DNA of 64,000 bases from Dyadobacter diqingensis. GTDB lineage: Bacteria > Bacteroidota > Bacteroidia > Cytophagales > Spirosomataceae. This document shows, one piece after another, positions 16,275-24,704 of this stretch (position 1 is its first letter; each line of letters starts with the position of its first letter). Both the position numbers and the translations under genes were made by a program. The DNA is taken from positions 1,250,033-1,314,032 of the forward strand of contig NZ_JAMXKF010000001.1 of assembly GCF_024220585.1 (NCBI RefSeq). The letters are read 5' to 3'. The notes beneath the pieces are model-generated. The model did no database searches. It had not been told where the DNA came from and was given only the letters and a program-made list of their open reading frames with translations.

Positions 16275-17744
16275 TTACAATTTCCAGTCACCACGATAAG
16301 TACGTTTCACAAACTGATTCGCCTCGTCGAAGTTCGTAACCTTCATATTTTTTCCATCCCACAGCAATTTCTTGCGTCCCGGATAATCAAAACCTTTTCC
16401 ATCGGCTCTGGCAGCACGAAGGTTATAACTGCGGATACCGAGGTTACCCATAATAACTGTCTCCGTAAGCGGCCCGGCATAGTCAAACGACGAAGTCAAG
16501 GCTTTGTGCTCCTTACTTTGATAACCAGCCTTACAAGCGTCAGACCATGAAACATGGTGTCCAAACTCAGGCATTGGCGTATATTTGTTACCAAAATCCC
16601 CCTCTTTATATTCCAGTTTGGTACCATTTTTCAGGTATACTTTTGGAGCTTTTCCATAGGTACCACAAGTCATCACACCTTTTTCACCGATAAGCAAAAC
16701 ACCGTTGCTGCTGTCAGGCTCCCCAAGCGGATCGTTTGCCGGAATCAAATCCGGGTGGAATGGACGTAGTCCGCCATCATGCCAGGTTAAGGTAACTTCC
16801 GATTTATTAATCTTATTGGCTGGGAATTTCAGCTGAACACGTGACGACGGAGGGCAACCTTCCGGGATATACTCCGGTGTCCAGTCTTTGATAAATACTG
16901 TTCCTACACTGCATTCAAGTTCGGTCGGATAACCAAGTCCCAATGTTCTGAAAGCGGGGTCAATCAAGTGACAGCCCATATCGCCCAAAGCACCAGTACC
17001 GAAGTTCCACCAGCCGCGCCATTTGAATGGGTGCCATGCCGGGTTGTAATCCACCCAGTCAGCAGAACCTACCCAAAGATCCCAGTCAAGCTCTTCCGGT
17101 GTTGGCATTTTTCCAACCGGCACCGGAATACCCTGCGGCCAAACCGGACGGTTCGTCCACACATGCGCCTCATGCACATTACCGATCAAACCTTTACTAA
17201 ACCATTCCTTCATCTGAACCTGCGCAGGGTTGGATGCGCCCTGGTTTCCCATTTGCGTCACCACCTTATACTTTCTGGCAGCTTCGGTAAGCATACGTGC
17301 CTCGTAGATGTCGTGGGTTAAAGGCTTCTGCACATAAACGTGTTTCCCTCTTTGCATGGCAGCCATGGCAATAATGGCGTGCATATGGTCCGTCGTAGAA
17401 ACCGTAACAGCATCTATATCTTTATCCATTTCATCAAACATGCGTCTGAAATCCTTGTATTTCTTGGCAGTTGGATGTAATTCAAAATTCTTTTTAGCCT
17501 GCCCCCAGTCCACATCGCAAAGTGCTACCAGATTTTCCGCTCCTTTATTCCATGCATTATTGGTATCTGAAAATCCTTTCCCTCCCACACCTATACCGGC
17601 AATATTCAGCTTGTCGCTAGGTGCAATAAATCCTTTACCCAGAACATTTCTGGGAACAATAAAGAAACTTCCCACTGCCGCCGCGGTAGTTTTCTGAAGA
17701 AAGTCACGACGCGTGACACCGTTTGGTTTATTCTCTGTACTCAT
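16275..17744 (-). CDS. Gfo/Idh/MocA-family oxidoreductase with Tat signal
   Basis: The protein has 489 residues. The Tat motif T-R-R-D-F-L (11-16) is followed by a hydrophobic A-A-A-V-G-S-F-F-I-V-P stretch, so it is exported folded, probably with its cofactor. Then the Rossmann start L-N-I-A-G-I-G-V-G-G-K-G (46-57), and V-Y-V-Q-K-P-L-T-H (EKP-type motif as Q-K-P) in the nucleotide domain. The C-terminal domain has W-W-N-F-G-T-G-A-L-G-D-M-G-C-H-L-I-D-P-A-F. Exported members of this family in Bacteroidota act on sugars or glycosidic substrates, but the substrate is unknown here. It sits between panC and panD without an obvious functional link. Confidence 0.9.
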   Translation of the reverse strand: MSTENKPNGVTRRDFLQKTTAAAVGSFFIVPRNVLGKGFIAPSDKLNIAGIGVGGKGFSDTNNAWNKGAENLVALCDVDWGQAKKNFELHPTAKKYKDFRRMFDEMDKDIDAVTVSTTDHMHAIIAMAAMQRGKHVYVQKPLTHDIYEARMLTEAARKYKVVTQMGNQGASNPAQVQMKEWFSKGLIGNVHEAHVWTNRPVWPQGIPVPVGKMPTPEELDWDLWVGSADWVDYNPAWHPFKWRGWWNFGTGALGDMGCHLIDPAFRTLGLGYPTELECSVGTVFIKDWTPEYIPEGCPPSSRVQLKFPANKINKSEVTLTWHDGGLRPFHPDLIPANDPLGEPDSSNGVLLIGEKGVMTCGTYGKAPKVYLKNGTKLEYKEGDFGNKYTPMPEFGHHVSWSDACKAGYQSKEHKALTSSFDYAGPLTETVIMGNLGIRSYNLRAARADGKGFDYPGRKKLLWDGKNMKVTNFDEANQFVKRTYRGDWKL

Positions 17745-18091
17745 CGGGTTTTGGTCTTAAAATAGATTAATAATAATCAAAAGCGCAGTCAGACTCATTC
17801 ATACTTAATTGAATTAATCTGGGCTTAAATATAATGATGTTCGGATATATTGTCGCACCCGTTTTCATTAATTGATGATTAAGATTCTGCGGCCGACTTA
17901 TCATTCAGATTATCTGTTCACTAACCCTGATTTTTTCTACGTTTAACCGCTGTAAATGAAGGTCGAAATCGTGCATAGGAAAAATTGGAACTACCCCGAA
18001 TAGCCCGATGTTTTGAAGGCGTCGTATAATTCCTGTAACTTTGCAGGATTGGTATGTATATTATATTAATATTCACTCATCTAGCTGAGTA
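17745..18091. other. Divergent intergenic region with the panD promoter
   Basis: The spacer holds promoters for the oxidoreductase (leftward) and panD (rightward). On the plus strand TTG at 18013-18015, a 20-base spacer and TAACTTTG at 18036-18043 match the Bacteroidota consensus, giving a leader of about 40 bases for panD. No gene or structured RNA is visible in the remainder. Confidence 0.6.
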
Positions 18092-18457
18092 ATGCAAATA
18101 ACATTAATGAAATCGAAGATTCACCGGGTGAAGGTGACTCAGGCGGAATTGAATTACATTGGAAGTATCACTATTGACGAAGATTTGATGGATGCCTCAG
18201 GTTTAATTGAAAATGAGCAGGTACACATCGTTAACAACAACAACGGAGAGAGGTTTGTGACGTACGTGATCAAAGGAGAACGTAAATCAGGAATGATTTG
18301 CCTGAACGGTGCCGCAGCAAGAAAAGTAGCGATTGGCGATATCGTCATTATTATTTCTTATGCCAGCATGACACCGGAAGAAGCAAAAACTTTCAAACCG
18401 ATGGTTGTATTTCCTGACCAAAACAATCAGGTGATCAGCGTGACAGCCAGAGGTTAA
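18092..18457 (+). CDS. panD: Aspartate 1-decarboxylase
   Basis: The protein has 121 residues, the usual size. K7[17 protein letters not shown]24-S25 is the signature, with self-cleavage expected between G24 and S25 to make the pyruvoyl cofactor. N-G-A-A-A-R and the I-I-I-S-Y-A segment complete the fold. It decarboxylates aspartate to beta-alanine for pantothenate synthesis by panC nearby. The start at 18092 places the K-S-K-I-H motif at the normal distance from the N-terminus. It leads a same-strand run with the flippase-like and nucleotidyltransferase genes (gaps of 34 and 33 bases). Confidence 0.96.
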   Translation: MQITLMKSKIHRVKVTQAELNYIGSITIDEDLMDASGLIENEQVHIVNNNNGERFVTYVIKGERKSGMICLNGAAARKVAIGDIVIIISYASMTPEEAKTFKPMVVFPDQNNQVISVTARG

Positions 18458-18491
18458 TACAAATCTTATTACTCATCAATATTCTGATTTT

Positions 18492-19526
18492 ATGAAAAGT
18501 GCTCTTCGCTACATTATCTCGCTTGGACTGGCGGGTGGTCTGATCTGGTTTGTATTCAAGGATATCGATCTGGCTGATATGCTTTCCAGGTTTGCCCAGG
18601 CAGATTGGCGTTGGATCGCACTTTCATGTTTTCTTTTACTCTGCGCTCACGTTACCAGAGCATGGAGGTGGGGCATGCTTATGGAGCCGCTCGGTTATAA
18701 ACCGGGGTTACTGAATAGTTCTGTTTCTGTACTGACAGGTTATTTTGCCAATTATATCGTGCCCCGTATGGGCGAAGTAACCCGTTGCGGAACGCTATAC
18801 AGACTTGAAAAAATCCCTGTAAATCTGAGTTTCGGGACGGTAGTTGCTGAGCGCATTTTTGACGTGATCATTCTTTTGGGGCTAATAGGGCTGAACTTCA
18901 TTCTGGAATTCGATCGATTGAGCAGCTTTTTTACCGATATTTTTCAAAGTAAAATTCAGGGCAACGGATCAGCAGATTCCGGACCAAGTGCCTTGCTGAT
19001 CGTCGCAGGCATTATATTTCTGGGACTTATTGTAGCAGCGGTCGTGATTTTAAGAAGCGATTCAATAAAAAATAAGTTATTGCAAAACCCGATTATTCAA
19101 AAAATTGCAGGGTTTCTGAAAGGGATGCTTGAAGGATTGTTAAGTGTACGGAAACTCAAAAATCCGGGCATGTTTTTCCTGAGTACGGCGATCATCTGGA
19201 TCTGTTATTATCTGGTTTCTTACGTTTTGTTTTTCTGTATACCGGAAACCTCACAGCTTGGATTACTTGCAGGGCTAACATTGCTCGTTGTAGGTTCGAT
19301 CGGCATGACGGCGCCAACACAGGGTGGAATCGGCGCTTATCACCTGCTGGTGGGCAGCGTTATGGTTTTATACGGACTTACGCAAAAAGACGGCATAACC
19401 CTGGCAACCTTCATCCACGGAACACAGATGTTGTTTATGCTGGTGGTAGGTGCTCTGGCGTTTCTTTATGTTTTGATCCAGAATAAAACGGCTGATGAAC
19501 CGGCCGTGGCAACAACGAATAACTAA
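18492..19526 (+). CDS. Flippase-like membrane protein (LPG synthase TM family, PF03706)
   Basis: The protein has 344 residues with about eight membrane helices. The family pattern is clear: a first helix with G-L-I-W-F-V-F-K-D-I-D, then H-V-T-R-A-W-R-W-G-M-L-M, G-Y-F-A-N-Y-I-V-P-R-M-G-E-V-T-R (about 77-92) and V-V-A-E-R-I-F-D-V near 115-123. This matches the UPF0104/YbhN group of lysylphosphatidylglycerol-synthetase-type transmembrane domains. The cytosolic aminoacyl-phosphatidyl transferase domain is missing, so it is more likely a lipid or polyprenyl-linked substrate flippase. It lies between panD and an ADP-heptose-type nucleotidyltransferase, an order I recall as conserved in Bacteroidota. 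Confidence 0.85.
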   Translation: MKSALRYIISLGLAGGLIWFVFKDIDLADMLSRFAQADWRWIALSCFLLLCAHVTRAWRWGMLMEPLGYKPGLLNSSVSVLTGYFANYIVPRMGEVTRCGTLYRLEKIPVNLSFGTVVAERIFDVIILLGLIGLNFILEFDRLSSFFTDIFQSKIQGNGSADSGPSALLIVAGIIFLGLIVAAVVILRSDSIKNKLLQNPIIQKIAGFLKGMLEGLLSVRKLKNPGMFFLSTAIIWICYYLVSYVLFFCIPETSQLGLLAGLTLLVVGSIGMTAPTQGGIGAYHLLVGSVMVLYGLTQKDGITLATFIHGTQMLFMLVVGALAFLYVLIQNKTADEPAVATTNN

Positions 19527-19559
19527 ATCCTTCATACATCCTAATATCCCTTTTCAAGA

Positions 19560-20045
19560 ATGAATGCAACAGAAAGTAAAATTTTACGCGTAGAAGAAGC
19601 AAAAACTTTAATTGAAGACTGGCAAAGAGCCGGACAGAAAGTGGTGTTTACCAATGGCTGTTTTGATATTGTACATTTGGGCCATATCGACTACCTGGAA
19701 AAGGCACACGCGCTCGGCGGACGTCTTGTACTCGGCCTGAATACCGATGCATCGGTAAGCCGGCTGAAAGGTCCGCTTCGCCCGGTTGTTAATGAATATG
19801 CGAGAGCACGTTTGATGGCAGCCTTATCTTTTGTGGATGCTGTCATTTTGTTCGATGAACCTACCCCGAGTCAGCTAATTGAGGCGCTAAAACCTGACAT
19901 TTTGGTAAAAGGTGACGATTATACAGTGGAAACTATTGCTGGCGCAGATTTTGTTCTTAGTTTAGGAGGTGAGGTAAAAACGATAGCTTTGGTAAAAGGT
20001 TATTCAACCTCAGCGCTTATTGAGAAGATAAAAAAGGGATATTAG
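19560..20045 (+). CDS. rfaE2: RfaE2-type nucleotidyltransferase (heptose-1-phosphate adenylyltransferase)
   Basis: The protein has 161 residues. F-T-N-G-C-F-D-I-V-H39-L-G-H42-I-D-Y-L carries the H-x-G-H nucleotidyltransferase motif. L-N-T-D-A-S-V-S-R-L-K-G and the K-G-D-D-Y loop follow, and the Y-S-T-S-A-L-I end replaces the usual G-x-S-T-T. This matches the C-terminal adenylyltransferase domain of HldE, here a stand-alone protein without the N-terminal kinase. It would make ADP-D-glycero-beta-D-manno-heptose for lipopolysaccharide core. Related cytidylyltransferases with other alcohol-phosphate substrates have similar motifs, so the substrate is likely but not certain. Confidence 0.88.
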   Translation: MNATESKILRVEEAKTLIEDWQRAGQKVVFTNGCFDIVHLGHIDYLEKAHALGGRLVLGLNTDASVSRLKGPLRPVVNEYARARLMAALSFVDAVILFDEPTPSQLIEALKPDILVKGDDYTVETIAGADFVLSLGGEVKTIALVKGYSTSALIEKIKKGY

Positions 20046-20138
20046 GGCAAGTATATCTTCGGATCTAAGTAGCTGACATTTGCCTCTCATTTTTTTAATG
20101 AAAGATTAATTTTTCGTAACAAAACTAAAAGAGAAAAT

Positions 20139-20819
20139 ATGGCTGGTGCTTATTTAATTGGTATAATTGTCATGGCCATTAGCTTTTATGTGCAATGGCG
20201 TCTGAAGAGTAAATTTGAAGAATATTCGCAAGTTGGGCTAAGCAATGGCATGAGTGGTCGTGAGATCGCTGAGAAAATGCTTAGAGATAGTGGTATTTAC
20301 GATGTCCGCGTTGTTTCTGTTGAAGGCCAGCTGACGGACCACTACAACCCACAGGACAAAACAGTAAACCTGAGCCCTGATGTATTTCATGGACGGAGTG
20401 TTTCGGCAGCTGCTGTGGCATCTCACGAATGCGGTCACGCGGTTCAGCATGCAACGGCATATCAGTGGCTGAAATTCAGGTCCCAGATGGTTCCGTTTCT
20501 AAGTCTTTCGTCGAGTTATATGCAGTGGATTATTTTGGGTGGAATCTTGTTACTGCAAACCACGCCGATCCCCTTAGCTATTGGTGTAGCGCTTTTTGCT
20601 GCAACAACACTGTTCAGCTTTATCACGCTTCCGGTGGAATATGATGCGAGCAACAGGGCACTGGCCTGGATTCAGAAAAACAGAGTCGTGAACGAAAGAG
20701 AATACATCATGGCCGCAGACGCTCTTAAATGGGCAGCCAGAACTTATCTGGTGGCAGCAATCGGTTCTCTGGCAACTTTGCTTTATTACGTAAGCATTTT
20801 GTTGGGAAGAAGGGATTAA
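20139..20819 (+). CDS. YugP-like membrane zinc metallopeptidase (PF04298)
   Basis: The protein has 226 residues: an N-terminal membrane helix (about 4-22), a cytoplasmic stretch with G-L-S-N-G-M-S-G-R-E-I-A-E-K-M-L, the zinc site S-H96-E-C-G-H100-A-V-Q-H-A, and two or three more membrane helices. A later E-Y-D-A-S-N-R-A provides the third zinc ligand (E) in a pattern shared by the family. The order H-E-C-G-H plus E-x-D-A-S is diagnostic for YugP/DUF2238-type peptidases. Physiological substrate unknown. A hairpin terminator follows. Confidence 0.9.
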   Translation: MAGAYLIGIIVMAISFYVQWRLKSKFEEYSQVGLSNGMSGREIAEKMLRDSGIYDVRVVSVEGQLTDHYNPQDKTVNLSPDVFHGRSVSAAAVASHECGHAVQHATAYQWLKFRSQMVPFLSLSSSYMQWIILGGILLLQTTPIPLAIGVALFAATTLFSFITLPVEYDASNRALAWIQKNRVVNEREYIMAADALKWAARTYLVAAIGSLATLLYYVSILLGRRD

Positions 20820-20850
20820 TAGTCGATTTTAATCGAATGTGGAATATACA

Positions 20851-20888
20851 GAGAAGTCAGCTTTTTGAAAGCTGACTTCTCTTTTTTG
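20851..20888 (+). terminator. Intrinsic terminator of the YugP-like gene
   Basis: A 14-base stem (20851-20864 and 20868-20881) with a three-base TTG loop is followed by T6. It lies 31 bases past the stop codon and immediately precedes the TATCTTTG promoter element (20894-20901) of the next gene. Confidence 0.9.
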
Positions 20889-20954
20889 TTAGCTATCTTT
20901 GATAAGAGTTCATCAACTTTCAATCAGGAAATTATTTATCAAAATCACCACGCT

Positions 20955-21341
20955 ATGGATTCAATATCAGAAGCACGCCGTCATTTAGCCAACGCCAAAG
21001 AAATATTAAGTGAAAAGGCGCGAAAAGAAGATGGACGTTATCAGGATAAAAAATACATCAAAATGGCTGGGCATACCGCTTATACAGGTGTGTTGCTAGC
21101 CTTGGATGCGTTGTTTGGCAATAAGAAAAAGAATGCAAGAAAAAGCGTGGAATGGTATCAGGTGGAACTAGCCCGGATCGATAAGAAAATTACCGGTTCA
21201 TTCGCCGATGTTTACGAAATACTCCATCTCTCCATGGGTTATGATGGCGTGCAAAATGCAAAAGTGATTATCATTGGCCTTCAGGAAGCTGAAAATATTA
21301 TTAACTGGACAGAACAAAAAATGGCAAAAGCGGTTGCCTAA
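20955..21341 (+). CDS. DUF5618-family small helical protein
   Basis: The protein has 128 residues from the ATG at 20955. S-E-A-R-R-H-L-A-N-A-K-E-I-L, K-K-Y-I-K-M-A-G-H-T-A-Y-T-G-V-L-L-A-L-D and a helical C-terminal half make an all-alpha bundle resembling HEPN-like folds. The pattern matches DUF5618 as I remember it, a Bacteroidota-restricted family without known function. The chosen start follows a TATCTTTG promoter element at 20894-20901. The longer open frame would run through the preceding terminator hairpin and is rejected. No minimal-nucleotidyltransferase partner is adjacent. Confidence 0.72.
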   Translation: MDSISEARRHLANAKEILSEKARKEDGRYQDKKYIKMAGHTAYTGVLLALDALFGNKKKNARKSVEWYQVELARIDKKITGSFADVYEILHLSMGYDGVQNAKVIIIGLQEAENIINWTEQKMAKAVA

Positions 21342-21443
21342 TTTGCCCAAGATCCAGAAAAGTCAAGACTGAGCGTCCCCGTTTTGAAAACTTCACTTCT
21401 TTTTAAATTTCTCTCAAACCTCTGCCCTATCTCATTCTTTGAC

Positions 21444-22613
21444 TTATTTACTCTGATTCCAATAAATCACAACATTATGTGTAGAACGCCCGGAAGCAAC
21501 GACATCCAGATCTCCATCGCCATCGAGATCTGAAACGGTCAGATCTTCACAGGCAATTTTGATCTTATCGTCCAGAGAATATTCCTGCCATTTTTTACCC
21601 TCCGCATCCATACCGACAAACATCCGAACACCCATAATATCTGCCACATTCGGGTTACGCCAGCCCACGACAATCTGATCACGACCCTGACCAAAAAAAT
21701 CGGCACAAGCCAGTGCGTGCCCCTCTTTCATTTTATCTGTCAAAACAGTACGGTTATCTTTTGAATAAACAACCAGAGAATTTCCATGCATTGGTTCGAC
21801 TGTGGCTGAAAAAAGTTGATTTTTACCCAAAGTCCCCATTCTGATTTCTCCTACACCCTGTCCCGGTACCATCCAGTTTCCGGATGGAGCCCAGCCGTCT
21901 ACCCCATTCAGGAATACCTGCACCCCTTCTTTACTCCCTACGGCCAGACCAGCAAAACGGCCCGGTACTTCCATCGGCTGAAAATTATGCGTCATGTGCA
22001 TATCGGTTTCCACCAGATCATACCCCCAAAGCCCTTTTCTGTTTTCAGGAACATCAAAAGCAATCATTTTTACTCCCGCGCCAACGCCATTCGCATTGCC
22101 TTCGCCATGCAATGGCAACACGACAAGCTGAAAAGTTTCATCCGTTTTTTTCACCCAGTGCATTCTGTGTATCGTAACCTCATGATGCAGCCGGACCGGC
22201 TGCCATAATTCAGTACGGTTATCGCCGGGTGCCAAATAGAATACCGCACCTGATTGTTTACTATTTTTCGTTTCGGAAGGATTCCATTGCGCACCAACCG
22301 CTACCTCTACTTTCCCATCCCCATCAATATCACGGGCAGCGATACACACATTATCCTGCTCGGTAAGATCTTTTGCAATCACATAACGGATCCATTTTCC
22401 TGTCTTCTCTCCCGGATTTTTGTACCAGACAATCTCCTTTTTATCCGCCAGCAGGATATCCGGTTTTCCATCCCCATCAACATCTCCTGTCGTCACTCCA
22501 TAGCCGATGCTGATCTGGTCATCAATTACCTCACCTTTAAAAGTTGCCGTTTGCGCACTGGTTTCCAGGTGGAATAGCAAAAGAAAGACGCCGGATAATA
22601 TTTGTTTTTTCAT
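21444..22613 (-). CDS. Exported VCBS/FG-GAP repeat protein
   Basis: The protein has 389 residues with a signal peptide (about 1-20, ends T-S-A-Q). Calcium-binding D-x-D-G-D-G-x-x-D loops appear at [10 protein letters not shown] (about 43-52), [10 protein letters not shown] (about 94-103) and [10 protein letters not shown] near the C-terminus, in VCBS/FG-GAP propeller blades. The middle blades are degenerate. Such proteins are extracellular or periplasmic and usually bind polysaccharides or partner proteins. There is no T9SS sorting domain and no catalytic domain. It diverges from gcvT. Confidence 0.8.
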   Translation of the reverse strand: MKKQILSGVFLLLFHLETSAQTATFKGEVIDDQISIGYGVTTGDVDGDGKPDILLADKKEIVWYKNPGEKTGKWIRYVIAKDLTEQDNVCIAARDIDGDGKVEVAVGAQWNPSETKNSKQSGAVFYLAPGDNRTELWQPVRLHHEVTIHRMHWVKKTDETFQLVVLPLHGEGNANGVGAGVKMIAFDVPENRKGLWGYDLVETDMHMTHNFQPMEVPGRFAGLAVGSKEGVQVFLNGVDGWAPSGNWMVPGQGVGEIRMGTLGKNQLFSATVEPMHGNSLVVYSKDNRTVLTDKMKEGHALACADFFGQGRDQIVVGWRNPNVADIMGVRMFVGMDAEGKKWQEYSLDDKIKIACEDLTVSDLDGDGDLDVVASGRSTHNVVIYWNQSK

Positions 22614-22714
22614 AGATTAAATTTTCAATTTTCACTTCAAAAGAAGTCTATTAAGACTACTTTTTCACAATATACTTCAAAAAGGCCGTTAGCCACATTT
22701 CAAAACATACATTT

Positions 22715-22747
22715 TTGCGTCGCTTTGTTCTGCTTTTCATACTTTTG
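22715..22747 (+). promoter_or_regulatory. Probable gcvT promoter
   Basis: TACTTTTG at 22740-22747 is a good -7 element. The nearest TTTG at 22714-22717 is 22 bases upstream, slightly longer than usual. The leader to the ATG at 22776 would be about 22 bases. Confidence 0.5.
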
Positions 22748-22775
22748 TAGTTTAAAGAGAACCAAAAACCATTTT

Positions 22776-23858
22776 ATGAAAACTGTTCCCCTACATCAGG
22801 TCCATGTTCAATTAGGTGCCAAAATAGTACCCTTTGCAGGTTTTGAGATGCCAGTACGTTATTCTTCGGATATGGAAGAACATCACACGGTCCGCAACAA
22901 TGTAGGTGTTTTCGATGTTTCCCATATGGGAGAATTCAGCGTTAAAGGCCAAAAGGCACTGGATCTTATACAAAAAGTTTCGGCGAATGATGCTTCGGTA
23001 TTGTTTGACGGAAAAGTACAATACAGCTATCTGCCCAATGCAGACGGCGGCGTGGTTGACGATTTACTGGTTTACCGTTACAATGCGGAAGAATACCTGC
23101 TGGTTGTGAACGCATCCAATATTGAAAAAGACTGGAACTGGATCCAGAGCCACAACACAGAAGGTGTGGAAATGAAAAACCTTTCTGACGATCTGTGTCT
23201 TTTGGCTGTACAAGGCCCCAATGCCACGGCTACTTTGCAAAAAATAACATCGGTTGATCTGGCAGCAATGGAATACTATACATTTCAGGTTGGCACGATG
23301 GCGGGTATTGACAATGTAATTATTTCTGCCACGGGATATACCGGTGCGGGCGGATTTGAAATTTATATACAAAAAGAAGATGCCCATAAAATGTGGGATG
23401 CCATTTTTGAAGCGGGAAAAGAATTTGATATCCAACCAGTTGGGCTGGGTGCACGTGATACCCTGCGTCTTGAAAAAGGTTTCTGTCTTTATGGCAATGA
23501 CATCGATGACAAAACTTCACCCCTGGAAGCTGGCTTAGGCTGGGTGACGAAATTCACGAAAGATTTTATCAATTCTACCGATTTGAAAACGCAGAAAGAC
23601 GCCGGTTTGAAAAATAAACTGGTAGGTTTTGAAATGATCGATCGTGGAATTCCACGCGGACATTATGAACTATGCGACGCAGAGGGCAACAAGCTCGGTG
23701 ACGTTACTTCGGGAACACAATCGCCGACATTGCAAAAAGGTATTGGTTTGGGTTATGTTCCCACTGCTTACAGCAAGCCGGAAACAGAAGTTTTTGTAAA
23801 GGTGAGAGACCGCCTTTTGAAAGCGAAAGTTGTAAAATTACCTTTCGTAAAAGGCTGA
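22776..23858 (+). CDS. gcvT: Glycine cleavage system aminomethyltransferase (T protein)
   Basis: The protein has 360 residues, the usual length. The N-terminus [24 protein letters not shown] is split here as the family start, followed by [10 protein letters not shown] and the folate-binding [11 protein letters not shown] near residue 190. The T protein transfers the aminomethyl carbon from the lipoylated H protein to tetrahydrofolate. The start at 22776 gives this conserved N-terminus and lies just after a TACTTTTG promoter element; the longer frame has 58 unrelated residues. No gcvH or gcvP is adjacent. A hairpin terminator follows. Confidence 0.95.
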   Translation: MKTVPLHQVHVQLGAKIVPFAGFEMPVRYSSDMEEHHTVRNNVGVFDVSHMGEFSVKGQKALDLIQKVSANDASVLFDGKVQYSYLPNADGGVVDDLLVYRYNAEEYLLVVNASNIEKDWNWIQSHNTEGVEMKNLSDDLCLLAVQGPNATATLQKITSVDLAAMEYYTFQVGTMAGIDNVIISATGYTGAGGFEIYIQKEDAHKMWDAIFEAGKEFDIQPVGLGARDTLRLEKGFCLYGNDIDDKTSPLEAGLGWVTKFTKDFINSTDLKTQKDAGLKNKLVGFEMIDRGIPRGHYELCDAEGNKLGDVTSGTQSPTLQKGIGLGYVPTAYSKPETEVFVKVRDRLLKAKVVKLPFVKG

Positions 23859-23866
23859 TATAGTGT

Positions 23867-23907
23867 TAGCTGATTAACAGTTTCCGCCTGTTAATCAGCT
23901 ATTTTTC
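23867..23907 (+). terminator. Intrinsic terminator of gcvT
   Basis: TAGCTGATTAACAG at 23867-23880 pairs perfectly with 23888-23901 around a 7-base loop, followed by a T5 run. It lies 8 bases beyond the gcvT stop. Confidence 0.9.
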
Positions 23908-23948
23908 TCAATATTCTTAATACAAAAAATTCCTGCATTGTCTTTCAT

Positions 23949-24659
23949 ATGAAACACCTGGATGTTTGCCTGACGCCTGATTTACTCCACTTACATAAAC
24001 TTGATAATTCTATTGTTGTGGTAGCCGATATTTTCCGCGCTACTTCCTGTATGGTTACGGGCCTTGCCTACGGCGTAAAAAGTATCACGCCTGTTGCCAC
24101 TGTCGAAGAATGTAAACTGTTGCAGGACAGAGGATTTATAGCTGCCGCCGAGCGTGATGCGCACAAAGTAGAGGGCTTTGACCTTGACAATTCTCCGTTC
24201 AGCTATATGAACGAGCGATTAATTGGCTCCGAAATTGCAATGACGACGACCAATGGTACGTTATCCATTGCAAAAGCCAGGGCATCTGCCGTCAAAGTGA
24301 TGGTCGGTGCTTTTCTAAATCTGGGTGCATTGGCTAATCATTTAAGATCAGAGCAGTACGACGTTTTGGTTCTTTGTGCCGGCTGGAAAGGCAGACCAAA
24401 CCTGGAAGATACGCTGTTTGCGGGCGCGCTGGCAGACGCATTAAAAGATCAGTTTATGTTAAGGGAAGATGGAACGCTGATGGCGCAAAGACTTTATAAC
24501 CAAAGTCGGGAAAATCTGCTTGCGGCAGTTTCAAATTCATCACACGTAAGGAGATTGCAGCGTCTTGGCATTCAAAAAGATATCGCATATTGCCTGCAAA
24601 CCGATCTTTATGACGTTGTGCCGGTTTTAAGGGGAACCACGCTGGTAGCTATGCACTAA
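23949..24659 (+). CDS. comB: 2-phosphosulfolactate phosphatase family protein (ComB)
   Basis: The protein has 236 residues, the family size. V-V-A-D-I-F-R-A-T-S (26-35) is the family signature with D27 and R30, and T-T-T-N-G-T, L-C-A-G-W-K-G and L-E-D-T-L-F-A-G-A-L also match. The G-E-R-x loop appears as A-A-E-R-D-A-H-K. In archaea ComB removes phosphate in coenzyme M synthesis. Bacteroidota carry homologues without that pathway, so the physiological substrate here may differ. The gene lies between gcvT and the Ig-repeat/porZ pair. Confidence 0.88.
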   Translation: MKHLDVCLTPDLLHLHKLDNSIVVVADIFRATSCMVTGLAYGVKSITPVATVEECKLLQDRGFIAAAERDAHKVEGFDLDNSPFSYMNERLIGSEIAMTTTNGTLSIAKARASAVKVMVGAFLNLGALANHLRSEQYDVLVLCAGWKGRPNLEDTLFAGALADALKDQFMLREDGTLMAQRLYNQSRENLLAAVSNSSHVRRLQRLGIQKDIAYCLQTDLYDVVPVLRGTTLVAMH

Positions 24660-24704
24660 CTGTTCCCTGTTTTTTTGTTAATCAATAAGTCTGAACAACT
24701 ATTC

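Noticed and set aside
20865..20954. Longer N-terminus for the DUF5618 gene
   Set aside because: The extension lies within a terminator hairpin and the gene's own promoter; the ATG at 20955 gives the family start.
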